Positions 1 through 13,837 are shown, counted from the first letter of the stretch. The stretch is 64,000 nt of DNA from Onchocerca volvulus (GCA_000499405.2 HG738140.1:9947560-10011559); one strand, 5' to 3'. Numbers and translations are program-made. Notes: generated by a model not told the origin, from the sequence alone.

Positions 1-3000
1 CCACATTTATCTTGAAATAAGTTACATTGTCAATACTTTTCATATTCTCCGGTTGAAATAAGAACTTTTTAATTTCATTTAAAAAGAAATGAAATTTATC
101 TGTTACCGATACTGGCCATTTTGTGAGATATAAAACCATACGACTTGTTATTGAGCCGAACCACTGCAAAATTCACCAAAATTAATACATTTGATGCAAC
201 AAGTAATAATGCGAACAATGTCTGATATTCATAAGTTATGCATGTTAAATATCATGCCTAATAAACATTAACTCAAGTCTGGTATCAGACCTTTAAATGG
301 CAAAGAAATTTATCCCAATATTCTCCTTTCTTCTTGTATAGCTTAGAATGGTTAAAGTTTCTGTCCCAAAACTTGCCCCATCTGCCTGCACATTTTATTA
401 TCCCTTAGTTCCATTTAATTTCGAGGTACAATGACAACTACTATCGTTCATCAAATCTGACAAGCACGAATGATAATCGTAATAATCATTATTTCTAATA
501 ACCTTATGAAGGCTTCGGATAATCAACCAATTGTATGAAAGCAAATCCCGAAACATTCTCCCTCCTAGCAGATCAGCATCTTCCTTTTACCTAGAATTTT
601 CCACTATTCTATCCTTCCAGTAGACTGCTATGTTATAAGAGCGAAATTGCATCCACAGAAGTCCATCATTAGGACTGGTATCTCCCAGATCTCCCAAATT
701 CATTGTATTTCCCAAATGAACTGCTTACATAGGCCAAGACTTGGAGCGAGAGATGAATACCGTTCCATCCATCCAATTTCCGCTTTTCTTTTTCCTTTTT
801 TACATATTCACTCGAGTCATACATTCATGCCTTAAATTTGCATAACGACTATCCCAAACTGCACGTCATATTATAATCGTCGCATCGTTAGCATCTTTTT
901 CGTGCATCAAATTGTCTGAGAAGATTCTTCACGTCCCGAAACTTGTCTGAAGTCACGTTCAAAGCTGTCAATTGCCTCCAACCTGGCAGGTGATACATGC
1001 AGCTCCTGAATCATCAGGTACGACTATAGTGTGACATCAGAAATACTTATTTTGTTTTCATTCTTTTTTATAATTTTATCGATTTGTTTGTAAATAGCTG
1101 TTGATCCTTTATGGAGTGTTAATGATAAACGGGCTGCTGTGTTACCACCAGCAGCTTTTCCATAGCTTTTTCATTAAAAAGTGTAAAATGAGGTAATTAG
1201 AAACACCTTAACATCTGTTCTATTCATCAAAAGATTGAATTCGATTTAATGACATATCAAATTCTTGAAAAAAAAATTCTCCTTCCAACTCTTTTTTTTT
1301 TTTGCTTGCATTAAATGTTTGAATAAGAATTGCATGTGAAACTTGAGCTGCACTGAACGCTTTATTTTGAGTGTCGTCAATGACGTCAATCAATGTTGCG
1401 ATGTAAATTTGAGCCATTTTGCTTGCCTATCATCAAATGGAATTGTTGACGTGCAGTCTGAAAAGATTCGTGAATATAAACAATTCGCAAATGAGCTGAT
1501 TTCTGATGGATTACAACGCAGAGACAACTGCATAGGGCAGTGCGTTTCCTTTATCTTTTGTTTCGTTGAATTGTTTGTTTGTAGGGTTTTGTCTCAGATG
1601 GATACCGTAGTAATCTGATTAGGTGAGGAGTGAAACAGGGAGGGAATGAAATCATTAAAAAAGCTCAGACTTATAAATATTGATCCGTTGTAATGCAATT
1701 ACTCTAGATGGTGCTGGCTTATGAAAGAATTTGAACTATAGAGTTTAAAAAGTAATCACCATAAAGAATCGTGATTTCCTTGTTAAGATTCAGGAAATGA
1801 ATCCCCGAAACTTGTCCCGAAGAATATAATAAGTTGTGAAAGCACTTATTAGTAATCCAAAATTATTGGAACCTTCTGCGTAATGAAAGACCAAAAATAA
1901 ACCTAAAAAGAGACAATACTTGAATGAAATAGTATGTAATCCATAATTTAAATCTTTTTTTAAGATTTCATTTTTATATAATTATGCTAATAGAATTCAA
2001 CAAATTTCCACTGTCTTTGAATATCTTTGAATACGCATTCAGTGTTTATCCAAAAACTGTAAAACGTTAATAGTTTAAGCAACCACAGATTTTGACTCTC
2101 ATTTTTCCTATTTCCAACAATCAGTACTTGAAATTGCTAAATTCTAACTCATATAAATAAAAGTGCTATTACTTTCATAACAAGATAATATGGTTTCTAA
2201 TGATTTTTAAAGAAAAAAAAAAACAAGCTTAATTTCAAATGAGGAGGAGAAATGGGGAAAAAATTATGATTTTTTAAATAAGCTAAGAAAAATTTTAATA
2301 TTTCTAGCTTTTCTTTTCAAAATGGAAATTTCTGCTGTCAAAGAAAGATATAGTTCTCTCTCGAAATTAGTGGAAAGAACAAAATGAAAGACTAAGGAAA
2401 AAGATTCAACTGTTGCCAAGGTCAAGCATATTAAAAATCAAAAATTCAGGTTATCCAATCCTCTAAATGAGATTGCATAACCAGTTAAATAGATTGTAGA
2501 AATGCCGTAATAAATAAAAAGAATAGTTTCAACAGCAATGTTCAGATAAGTCCAAATAACCAAAGCTGTCTCTTTATTTGCATCAAGAAGCGGTGCTGAT
2601 GAGAATATTTGCATCCTAATAAAGCAACTTTTTGACCCCACCTATGTCAAAGGATTCATTGAAGTTTTTACATTATGCAATATATAGTCACATGTTCTAG
2701 ATAGCATAATGTAAGTTTCCGATCACTATCAACTGCTATGCTGCAAGACGCTTGTTACTCATCGGCATTGTTCAAATGATTGCTATGCGCTTTATAGCAA
2801 CTTAACAGTAAATCATCCTCCTTCAACTAAGAGCGACGGTTAGTCCTGCCGATTGCTTCCAAAATTTTTTTGAAATGAAAAGTTGGGAAGATTGAAAAAG
2901 CGAACAAATTTTTGCAATAATGATCGCGACTCTTACAATTTTCTTGATGTTTGAAAAGTTACTGATGACAATTATGTTTTCAACTTTGGGAAAAGTTAAG

Positions 3001-3850
3001 AATCTTTTGTCATAGATCAAATTGAAGAGAGTTTCTTGAAGTTTTTCAATAATAATAAAAGTCCACTAGAAGTTTTTCAAGTTTTTCAAGGAGAAAATAT
3101 TTAACAATTTGAATTTGTTAAGAGCTTTCGTTCTTATAAACATTGATTCTGCAACTAAAAGTGCATTTTTAATTCAGACATCTTGAACTAAAGTTCAAGT
3201 TTAAATTCCTTTACAAAAGTTACTGAAAATACAAATAAAAAAAGTAGCTGAAAGGTGTATTACATTCAATTATTATGGTAAAAATTTTGTGGAATAATTA
3301 CATTAAAAAGAACAACAAATTATAAGGAAAAAAAAATTGGAATGTAACCGAATCATCCGTATTATTAAATTATTTCGATGATGAATTTAGTTATTCCTCA
3401 TATTTTCATTTGTAATGAACGAGAAGACAACAAAATTCATTTTTAAACTATAATTGTATGAGTGAGTAATATGTCTTTGCTCTCAAATTTTCCTTGGTTT
3501 ACAAAATAATTATTTCATTTAGTTTATATGAAAATATTTAAAATTCTACAAGCTACATCTTTTCATTCTGATTTAAATAAACTTTTGTTCCATAGTTGCG
3601 AAAAAAACGGAAACATTATTGGAGTAGGGCCTATACTCCAACTGTTGACATTGAATAATTTGAGGAAATAAATGAACAAGCAAAAAATGTGGGAAGAGAG
3701 GAGAAACAATTATTACTTTAGTCAAAGAAATGAAAAGAGGAATGAGCTGAATTATTTCATATACAATAATCAGAAGCCAACCAATTTATTTCATTATCTT
3801 TACATTAGATTTTATTCATGATTTATTTATATAGATAGAAGAGAAATAGG
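1..3850. other. Region without a supported gene
   Basis: AT-rich sequence with no gene I can assemble. Two weak coding-like stretches lie on the minus strand. One, near 921-1005, follows a TTCAG acceptor and reads ELHVSPARLEAIDSFERDF before a possible GT donor. The other, near 2438-2612, would encode one or two membrane-spanning segments (IWTYLNIAVETILFIYYGI). Neither could be joined to a second exon, so both may be chance open frames or parts of a gene whose other exons are outside the window. Confidence 0.4.
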
Positions 3851-3851
3851 C

Positions 3852-3857
3852 TTTATT
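3852..3857 (-). terminator. Polyadenylation signal of the zinc-finger gene
   Basis: On the minus strand this reads AATAAA, about 27 bases downstream of the stop codon that ends at 3884. The spacing is normal for a nematode 3' end and supports that stop as the true end of the gene. Confidence 0.5.
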
Positions 3858-3883
3858 CCCTTCCTTTCTCTTTTTTATGACTT

Positions 3884-6800
3884 TTAGCCTACGATATTGC
3901 CGAAACAATTTTTCAGCGCAATTTCTCTTTTATCGGAAGTATTAACACATTCATCGAAATGAATGGTGCACTGTGGATTCTCGATACCATGCTTTTTTTT
4001 ACCGTGTCCAATGATGCTCGTCTCACCGAACAATGTGGTACCACAATCTTTACATCTGCAATGATCATGGGAATACCACATTTCAATGGCAAAGTTGGTT
4101 AATCGGAAGGTTCATTAGAATAATATAGGAATTTGGTTTATTAGGCCTTCTTTATTTCATTATTGAAGTATTTTAAACACTCGTTTCATTAATATTTTAT
4201 ATTTTTGTGAGAATCTACGAGGATTTATTCCATTAGAGAAAACTTTTGGTTCTTTGATAGAAATAAATAGCGAAATTCTCAGAAACATTTCATCATTTCA
4301 AATAGTGGTATGAAATAAACCTGTAATGGAGATGTATTTGGGCATGACGCATTAATAATTTCTTTCGTGTTGAAATTTTTCTGTTGCAAACTGCGCATGT
4401 CAGTTTTGCCAACGATTTCTCCTTTACTACTTTACATATCTTATCGATCAGCTAAAAGAATCATGAATTTTCATAGTGGCGCCAGAAAAAATTTTCCACC
4501 TTTAATTAGCGATTTAATTGCTTGTCGATTTATTAGATTATTTAGCTCATTTCAATGAGAACGATTTCATCAAATGAGGAATAACTTAAATCTTTTTTAG
4601 ATTTATTATTTCACTGGCGTTTCCATATCCATTAATATAATTATTTTTATGACAAGTTTCTCTTCATTTCACTACAATTACAGCCGTCATTACTGCTTCA
4701 AAAATTTTATTGTTTTGTTGATTCGATAAAATAGAAACAGAAGAAAACATCTGCTTAGTAATGTTGCAACAAAAATCTAATGAATCAAGTAATTTAATTT
4801 TGCATGAAAGATCGATAGATTGTTTTTTACTAAATAAAATGAATTAGAAAACCAACATCAGAATATGCCGTTTTTGTTTTAATAATATTTCGCGGGAAGC
4901 ATGTCCGCAACAAGGATATTATTTGAGCCATATTTCGTCGAGTTTCATAAGTTATTGATGGATCCTTCAATACCGTAAGATTATCTTCTGAGATGAAGAG
5001 AGTGATGTTAGCTCTCAGTTTGATTATTTTTTTATTTGCTTCACTTAAGTTGAAATTACTTTAAGTTATTCTATTCGGAAGTTTTTCTCCAAAATACTAA
5101 TATGATTTCAGGTTTCCTAAAACACGTTTTCTCTAATGAAAAACTGACCTTGTTGGGATGTCCCTGTTTGATATGCGCATACATTCGTTCAAGTTGGCAT
5201 TCGCTAGCACCACACATTTTACAGCGATAGGGCATTACTTCAGCATGTCCGTATAAATGAATTAGTATTAATGAATCCGAATTTTGCACTTTCTCTTCAC
5301 ACATTTGACAGATCAGCAGATCCTCTATTGCATAACTAAAGAAAAATTGATGATCAATTTATATTTTCTCAAATGATTTTTCTCGTTTGCTTAAAAAGAT
5401 AAAATATTTCTGCAACTGTCATGAATTGAACAGTATTTCTTATTAAATAGCATAATACCTCATGCGGATGGATTTAACTTTTCGATAAAATTCAATAAGA
5501 TCTTTCTTCTGTTTTTTGGCATCCAACTTTTCATCCAAACTTTCCACATCCACGTACTGTAAATCCTCATTATCTTCAGTTTCATTATTATCGCTGTGAC
5601 TGCTGATAGCATTGGTACCATCACATTTAACATTTTTGCCTTTCCTTTTTCCACGAACGTTGCTGCCAAATTTTTTGATCTTTTCTTGCTTCTCATTTAT
5701 TCTTTCGAGAGTTGAGATTCTGTTACAGTCATCTGTAAATTAAAACTATTATTATCGATCCGACAAATATGATCTAAAATATTCAAGTAAACGAAAACTT
5801 GAAGTTCCGAAAATTCACATATTTAGAAAAGTCTGGATAAGCACTGAAATTTTGCAAATTATTTAAATAATATCCGAGTGCCAGTGATCAATTTATAAAT
5901 TTTGATTAAGAATTTTGCTCTTGAATTTTCCTGTGCTTACCAATCAGCTCAAATTATATACGAAATCAAATTGTCGAAATCTGGAATAGTTTTATTTTCT
6001 TTACAGTATGATCGATTTTAATTAAAACGACTAGAGAATTTAAAATCTAATAAATGTAGCATAAAAACAGACTAAAAGAGCAGGAAGGTACGGATTCTTG
6101 ATTTTTCTGTTCGGTCACGGTTACTTTGGCCCGTTTGATTACCGTCATTTGAGCATTATCTAATGGTTGTTGTTGTGGAGATTCTGAAATCCGTCGTTTC
6201 ATAAAGGACGATACCGATGGTACTTGCTGGTGCAGTCCGTGCTGTATTTTCAGCTGTGGTAATTGTATTTTTTGATGTCTCATGAGATTCTGCCACGACT
6301 GCTTTGCAGAATCAGCTCTTTTCAGTACTTCGTATTTTATGAGACTGTTTGTCAGTTCATCAGTTTGTGCCTTCTCAATGGCTGGTATATTCAACAAAGG
6401 CGATGTAAAAGATGAAATTGCTGGGAAATAATTTGTATTCATAACTGAATTAAACGCAGAGGAAATCTGACTTGTACTACAAGTATCAATTGATGAAATT
6501 GCAGAATTCAGATTTTGCAGAAGGCTCGGATATGAAACTTTCCAAAAATTGTCAACCGTTATTTCGGGATTTTGGATATTCTGCTGTTGTTGTAGATGTT
6601 CTAATGTAGTCTGATATCTTTTCAATTCCAGCACTTCTGGTTGCTGCAGAATTTGTGCCAATAATCGTTGTTGCTGTAGATCCATTATATTCGAGAAGTT
6701 TAGAGTTATTGGATAGGTGGGTATTTTCGACTGTTTGTTTAAGGATTTCAGTGTCAGGAAAACTATTTCTTGATTATCTTGGAATCTGTGCGACAAAGTT

Positions 6801-6934
6801 TTGGCGCCTTCGTTATCTTTCTGACTTGTATTGATGGCGAAATATTTGCTGCTGCAATAGCTCTCGCTCAGTTGCAAATTATTTTCGTTCCAAATGAACT
6901 GCACCGAATACTTGATTGCTATGAGATCTCGCAT
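3884..6934 (-). CDS. Glutamine-rich C2H2 zinc-finger protein, five exons
   Basis: Exons (minus strand) are 6934-6073, 5732-5459, 5335-5149, 4987-4974 and 4055-3884, giving 502 residues with consistent phases. The first 290 residues are rich in Gln (QQQ near 87, QQQQ near 115) and Ser/Asn. A Lys/Arg-rich then acidic stretch follows (about 300-375). Three C2H2-like fingers close the protein: C388/C391-H405/H409, C417/C420-H433/H438 and C447/C450-H463/H468. The third finger is completed by a 14-base microexon that supplies its linker and the first two bases of an Arg codon. The ATG at 6934 follows an in-frame TAG and a TTTTTTCAG acceptor at 6942-6950, a likely spliced-leader site. The first exon's donor (A|GTCTGT) is weak. 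The fingers and Q-rich region suggest a nuclear, nucleic-acid-binding role. I do not recognise the orthologue. Confidence 0.75.
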
Positions 6935-6950
6935 TAACTATCTGAAAAAA
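6935..6950 (-). promoter_or_regulatory. Putative spliced-leader trans-splice acceptor
   Basis: TTTTTTCAG at 6942-6950 (minus strand) with the first transcribed base at 6941, seven bases before the ATG at 6934. The next in-frame codon upstream is TAG, so no coding exon is expected further upstream in that frame. Known nematode biology makes spliced-leader addition the simplest reading. A cis-spliced 5' untranslated exon is the alternative. Confidence 0.5.
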
Positions 6951-8810
6951 TAAAAGAAAAAAATTTCAAGAAAAATTTTCGCGTTTCTTCAATGCTTTTA
7001 GTTATGCAACTTTTGGCTTCTGCGATGAACGCTAACATTTTGAGAGTTAAAGGAGTTGCTTTTGATGAAAGATTATCTTAAATAAGACGCTACAGTGAAA
7101 TAATTCAACAGTATTTTTTAGATACTTGTTTGGCTGCTTCGCTTAAATTATATTTATAGAATCTCGACTAATTTCAAACAGATTTTCATCTGCTGAATTG
7201 AGGTAATTTGTCACTTGTAGGAAACTTACTGAAGATTTTAGCAAGAAAAATAAAAATTTCATGCAAACATGTTTACTAAATGGATCAGTCGAAAACTCAT
7301 TTATGCTTTTTGCATGCAGTGTTTTCTGCAAGTTGATGATCACTTGAAAGATTTTGTTGATACTAGAAACATAATAAATTAACCTCAGCAGCTTTCTGAG
7401 AAATGTGATTGTACCAGCATTGATAAGTGGCTTATTGTTTGGATGGGAGAATGGACGATAAGAAAAATAGCTGGATATGAGTGTTAGGCGAAATGTGCGA
7501 AATGAATTTGTATTAGTACTTTCAACTGCTGTATATGTAAACGCCTGATTTCATATTGAGAATTACAGATATACATACATTCAGCAGCTATATAAACTCT
7601 TTCAAAATAGCTGTCATTTCTAGTTCAATTAAAAAGTTTTTCTAGTGAAAATATTCCCATCATGAAAAAAGTTCTTCCCTATGAATAGAAATGATATGGC
7701 TCCATTCAAATGAAATAAAAAAGACAATACTGAACAAAGCGTTTTTATCATGAGCTATCAGTCTTAATAATCTATATCAAAAATCCTAATATAATCAAAA
7801 CAAATCTCTGTTGGATAAATGAATCTCTAGCTTAAATTTTAAAATCTTCAAACAACTATTGAAAATATTTCATCCTCATAATTGGCTTTCTTTCGCCACT
7901 AGAAAGAAAATATTTCGAAATGTTAATCTTCCAATTCATAGATTTTGCAGACTATAAATTCTTTCTGGTTGTTATCTGCGATTCAGTTGAAAAGGCAAGA
8001 TATGATGAATATTTATCCTTTCATAATAAAACTGAGACTATCTTAAATACTTTTACTTTTATCAATACTATTAGAAAGAGTAAGAAACAATCTAATATTG
8101 CAGTCTAACGACAATTCAATGAAACAAAATTGAACAGAACAATGAAGTTTGATAATTGATCCATCATAAGAGTGGTAGACAATAAAAATTCAAGTTGTTA
8201 AATAAATAAAAGACAATAAATTCATGACCAGCTGTCGTGTTGCCGTATTAATTAGACGAGATATTTTATACCTTATGAGATGAAGAATGTTTGGAAGAAT
8301 CAAACAAGATCAATTATCACTGTTTGAAAGAGGTAACCGAGTTAAATTTAGAAAAGGTTGACAACAAAAAGAATTCATGATGACATAAGAATGATTAAGG
8401 ATTAGTGTATCATATTACTACTCATAAAAGCTTTATCTGAATAATTTGAACAGACGATTCTTAGAAAGTATAATTTTCTGTAATTTTAAACTTCCTTTTT
8501 CTCCTACAAAATAACAAATTAGAAAGACTGCGCTATCTGAGAGTTATTTTGGAGGAAAAAAATAAAATTGAAGAGCGTTCAAATCAAAGCATTCAAAGCT
8601 TCGTTTCCAAATACATTCATGGAGATTTAAAAAAGAAGAGTTCCACAGTTTTGTTACCTAATTTACTGATTTATTTATTTGTTGAAATTTCTTAAACCTT
8701 CCTTTTCTGCAAATCAAAAGATGAGAAAAAAGTTCAAATAATGAAAATAAATTTGGAGGCACTGTTTGAATGAAAACACGAATAAATGTGATTCCATGTA
8801 TATGTATAAC
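6951..8810. other. Intergenic, nothing recognised
   Basis: AT-rich sequence with short chance open frames only. I see no convincing exon, RNA gene or repeat. Confidence 0.5.
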
Positions 8811-8811
8811 C

Positions 8812-8838
8812 TGAACACACACACACATACACATTCAT

Positions 8839-8880
<42 letters not shown>
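8812..8880. repeat. (CA)n microsatellite
   Basis: An imperfect then pure run of CA dinucleotides. A first block near 8812-8828 is interrupted by ATACACATTCAT, then a pure run covers roughly 8842-8877. Open frames crossing it encode only His-Thr or Cys-Val repeats and are artefacts. Confidence 0.95.
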
Positions 8881-8881
<1 letters not shown>

Positions 8882-11800
8882 ATGGATGATTGCGATAGCT
8901 ATCAAATCTGAAATCTTCGTTATAAATGATCGGAATCAATGGAATGATCAATGGAACAAAGCCATTTCATACCATTTTAAAGCAAAACAAAAGAGCAAAA
9001 GGCACGTTTTAGAGCTGTTTCTAAGCGACAACGTCTATATGTATATACTTCAACTACGTTGGATGATTTCAAAAATCAAAAATGCAAAAACATTTCAAAT
9101 GTGAATCATTTTGACAAAAGAATAAAGTGAAAACAAAAAGAAAAGCAATCAATGCTCTGTTGTTGGAAATTAAATGAAAACTTTTTTTCGGAAACAAAAA
9201 CCGGAATCGCTTTAAAAACTTTTTTTTGCACTTTTTGGGGAACCAATTGGGCAGATTTATCAGGTCAACAAAATTAATTATTTTTGGAAATGGTGTTCTC
9301 TCTTTTTTTTTTTTTTTTTTTAAATCTCACGACAGTTTTTTATTAAAAATCGAAATAACGAAGCGCCTCCTAAAAAGAATAATGAGCAAATGATGAATCA
9401 GCCAATGCTTAGATTCTGTTCTCAGTTTTAGTTTCATTCACAAAAAAGATAGAACTCTTATCTAATACTCATATTTGTTTGATTACAGCCTATCCATAAA
9501 TATTTCTAAATTTAGCACTCTTCTCATTAATTAAATCGATCAAACAAAAATTGCCTTTTCTCATTCGAAGGATTTATAAAAATAGCGCAGAAGAACAGCG
9601 GTAAATGGGAAAGTAATATTCAGAAAATAAACAGTGCTTTGAAATCTGATCCGTACGCTTTCCTTTTTTTCAGTTGATTTTTTTGAAGTCTTCTAAATTT
9701 TACTTAAGAAAATATCATTAGAAAAATACTCCGAAAGGCCGTACTGTGAACATTTTTCCAGGCCAACCTCATTCCCTCTTTTCTTTATATTCAAGCATGT
9801 TCAGCAGTTACTGTTGCTCTAATTTTATGATGAACATCTGGTATAGTGTTTTCTAGAATTTTCTCAAGTTTTTCGAACAGATATGATGATTTCCAGATTT
9901 TGCCAGCCTATACAGAACGGATTCTTAGATCTGAGAAGTAGCTAAAAGTCTGGATCGAATTTCACAGATCAAATTTATATAGTAGATATTTTTCGGATAG
10001 AAAGCACTTTGCTAACATTTTAATCCAAAAAAATAATGCGGAGAAAAAGAAACATTTGCGATAAATAAAAGTGCACTTTTTCGATGAATAATACATAGGA
10101 GAAGACATATTTATTAAAAGTAAACCTCAGCAGAGCTGTACTGATAATCAGCGAACACCCCTGGAAAGATAATTCTTTTTATACTAATTCTAACTTTCTT
10201 AGGTAAATGAAAAAATTAGACAAAAATAAAAAAATGCAAAATGTGGGTAAATCGATAAACTGATAAAGTAAATTTAATTATCTGTTAAGTTCAAAATTGA
10301 TAAGCTGAAAAGGGAAGTTTAAACATCTAAATGGAAGGGAACCGTCACGAATTTCTTTCTCTTATTATAAGTGAGATTAAAAATTCAATAAGCTGCAGAA
10401 AACTTTTAGGTCAGTTTTTAAAAGTGAATACAGGACAATGCAAATGAAGCGAAAGATTAAAGTCATAACATATTTAGATGATCTCAATGTAAGGTTAAAG
10501 TTGTTGAAATATTAAAAAAAATTTTAGATTTATTTATTATGTGAAACATCTGTTGTGTTTACAGCAATAAATGTTTAGCTTCTAGACGAGGCCGAAAATA
10601 GAGAAGGAAGTGACCATACAATTGAACTAACTTCCTTCATTTGGATGTATGGCACCGTAGTAAACTGAAATTTTATGAAGAATTGATTTTAAAATTAGAA
10701 TCAAAATTATTGATGTGTGACTCAATGGGCATTGCAAGGAATAAATGTAAGGAAGTTAAATATGAGTTGCATTTTGCTATACATGAGAATTAATTCGAGA
10801 AATTTGCTGGTAATAAGAATTCAATTTTGGAATCATTAACAAAATATGAAACTTTCTCTCTTTCTTTGTCTTAATAAACCTACCAAGGTATTGTATAGTT
10901 ACAATAAATTAAAAATAGAAGAATAATAGCATTATTTAGTTGCAAAGAGAGAAATAAGATAGGATGAAGGTCCAACTCTCATCCTGAATAATACGACATG
11001 TCAGTATTATCGTTGATGTTGTAATGACAACAATTAACTTGCTTTATCCATTTTCATTCAACTTTTGACTTAATCAATTCTGCAGTGCTGTGTCCATAAA
11101 AATTAACTGAAAATTTGACAAACATATGGTAGTTTTTAATATTTCCCTACGACAGCTGCAAAAAAATAAATCATTTGTGGCACAGGAAATGCAGGTAAAA
11201 GAGTGGTGCGTTAGGACTGTTTCTATCAAATTTCCCTGCGCATCAAATCACTGTCCAAAATTTGTACAATCATTAATAAACCAGAGATTAAAATAGAATA
11301 TATAAATGGAATGTTTGGATTTGTATTAGGATTTTAATGCGTGCATACATAAAATGCGATGGCATGAAAATCCATTAAATTTCATCAAAATGAGTAAAAA
11401 TTGAAAAAAAAATGGTACAGTCGAAAAATATTTCAAATTATCTACTTATAAGAAATGTTTATAAGAAGCATACCCATGCTAAAGCATTGCTATAATGACT
11501 CAATTACAAGACTACGTCAATACTGTGATGAATTACATAAAAAATGATCAATGGCGTATAGTTAATTGGAGTTAGATCGGCTAATAAATACGAGATAAAT
11601 GACAATCAGCAAATGAAGATTATTTGGGATGTGATTTTTTAAAAAATTTTTCATCTGCATTCAAATTTTATTTGCTGATCCTATCATGTTCCAGTAAAAT
11701 TTTTGGATAGAAATGAAGTAGTGATTAGCTCAGAGAAAGTTTTAGAGTGAGCTGATCAGTTTGTCAGCGAAAGCTATGTAATTCAAACTATCCATAATAT

Positions 11801-13340
11801 AGACAAATAATGCTAGTAAGTTTGCTATATCTAGATCAAATTAAAATTGCAAGAACTCAACGAATTCTGTATACATCTCATTATGACGGAAAAAATTAGC
11901 AGAACAAAAAAATTGCAACTATTTTGCCAATTCTTTTGTAGTTTCGAAATGCTTGCTTAATCGCCAAAAAGTTTTTAATTAGAAGGACAAAAAAAAGAAA
12001 AAAAAAATGAAAATGTACAATTCGTTCCAAAATTAGAAATTTTTTGTGATCATTGAATAAACTAGTAACGAGAGGAGTGAGAATTCTTTATTGTTCTGAA
12101 AAGTTGGAATGATATGATTAATAAATGATTTTATAATTGTTAATAATTCTGCCAAGAGAAGAATCTTGCGATAAATAAGAAGTCATTTCGAAAGATGACT
12201 TTAGCATTACTTGTTTATATACATAAATAAATATTTATATATATGCATGTATCTTAAATCAAAACAAAGCAAGTTTTTTTCTTGTTAAATATTGCCTCTT
12301 CGAACAGATTTTTTAATGCTTTTTTTTATACAGAGCATAGCTGAGCATTATGGAGGTGATTGATTGCTTGGAAAGAATGCTTAATACGTAAATATCACAG
12401 AATCTTGAGCACAGACAACTGTCAGAAATGAAAATCAATTTCTTCTAAGAGCTTATGAAAATTTTTCCATTATCATTTCGAAACTACAAGGTCCATAAAA
12501 AAAATTTGAAATTTCATGAACTTTATAATACTGCAAAAAAAAAAAAAAAAAATCTCAGGATTAGGAAGCTGTGTTCAATGCGTAGTGCATTTGTTAGTAA
12601 AATTAAGATGGTTAATAATGTTTAACAAATAGATCAAACACGATTAGATTTCCTAAATTGATGGCAGATGCAACTTCAACTGAATCGATAATCCGTTCAG
12701 AAGGAAGTTCTGTTCTAATTAATTGCTTGAAATAGGTGCATATTTCATTGGCCCCATTATATAAGAGTTCGATCAGGCTGATCAGGAACCAATTGATGCT
12801 GTTGTGTTGTTGTTGCTGCTGTGACGTCTACTATTAACTCACTTTCAAAAGGTCAGAGTACGATTAGCAAAATTCTTCAGGAATTCTGGATGCTACATAT
12901 GAATTTTGAAATGCCAGGGCAAGATTCTGTTTCATCTGAATATAGATGGTCTTAGAAATAGGTAATTACAAATGTAGAACATGCCCAAACGCAGACAGAA
13001 ATTTTACATAAGAACAGAAATTTTTCTATTTCTTGTAACGTGCTCTTGTCAATGATGCCTTTAGTCGACAAATCTCTTCAGTGAGTTTTTTTCTTTTCAA
13101 TTATAACTAATAGCTGTTAAAAGATAAAGAATGAAATGAAATTTGAAAAAGTTTCAAAGAAAAAAAAATGAGAGTTTCATCATTTAAAAATTTAAATCTA
13201 TTGCATCACTATTTCTTTCGCACTTATACATTGTCTGGCCATATAAAAAATTGAAAATTCCTACACTTTTTGATTGTAAATTTATTTCAATTTGTTTCTT
13301 TTTTCATCTAAAGAGATTGTATAAAAAGGTTGCTTAAAAC
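8881..13340. other. Gene-poor AT-rich region
   Basis: About 4.4 kb with no open frame long enough to be informative and no match to a family I know. Poly-T near 9304-9320 and poly-A near 12535-12551 are homopolymer tracts. Near 12764-12780 there is a TATATAA motif followed by a TTG/CTG-rich stretch, which could be the promoter-side remnant of a retroelement, but this is a guess. Confidence 0.4.
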
Positions 13341-13350
13341 AGTGTAAATA

Positions 13351-13775
13351 GAGATCCTTCAAAAAAGATTATAAAACCATCACTATGTTGTTTCTTTCTC
13401 GAAATTATCTCTGACAGTTTAATTTTCCAAAAATTTGTTAGACTTTTTAAAAAAAATCTTTAAATATTCTTAACTAACCTTTATAATAACCACTCACATT
13501 CGACATTTATCTGGAACAGATTTGTCACAAAAAAAATATAACAATTCTGGACAATCTAGCCCGATATTTCCAGTTCTTTTTCAAAACTTCTTAGCTATTT
13601 CTGTTCTTCTAATCTAAGCGAATTAAATAGTATTCACATATTCATTTTTTCCAGTTATCTGAAAAATTCAGCCTTTAATAATAACTCGAGATTCTTCAAA
13701 AAAGATTATAAATCACTGCTATGCTACCAATTTCTTTCCCGAAATCATCTTCGACAATTTAACTTTCCTAAAATA
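13351..13775. repeat. Direct repeat pair, about 90 bases, 337 apart
   Basis: The segment at about 13351-13440 recurs at about 13688-13775 with roughly 80-85% identity. Both begin GAGATyCTTCAAAAAAGATT and continue through a shared TTTCTTTCyCGAAATyATC core to an AATTTTCC/AACTTTCC end. They lie directly next to the left arm of the long inverted duplication described below. Confidence 0.75.
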
Positions 13776-13837
13776 TAGGTAAAGGATTTGTCGGTTTTAT
13801 CGCTTCAATTTTTTAATAATTTGAAAATCCTTCTAAT

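Noticed and set aside
4808..4987. Alternative long reading of the microexon region (DNLTVLKDPSITYETRR...)
   Set aside because: It needs phase 1 from exon 3, which ends in phase 0. The 14-base reading satisfies both neighbours and completes a zinc finger.
5460..5696. 78-codon Met/Lys-rich minus-strand open frame
   Set aside because: It is an alternative frame of the real exon 5732-5459 of the zinc-finger gene, which reads through an acidic NETEDNEDLQYVDVESLDEK segment.
8766..9104. 112-codon open frame on the plus strand
   Set aside because: Most of it is His-Thr encoded by the (CA)n repeat.
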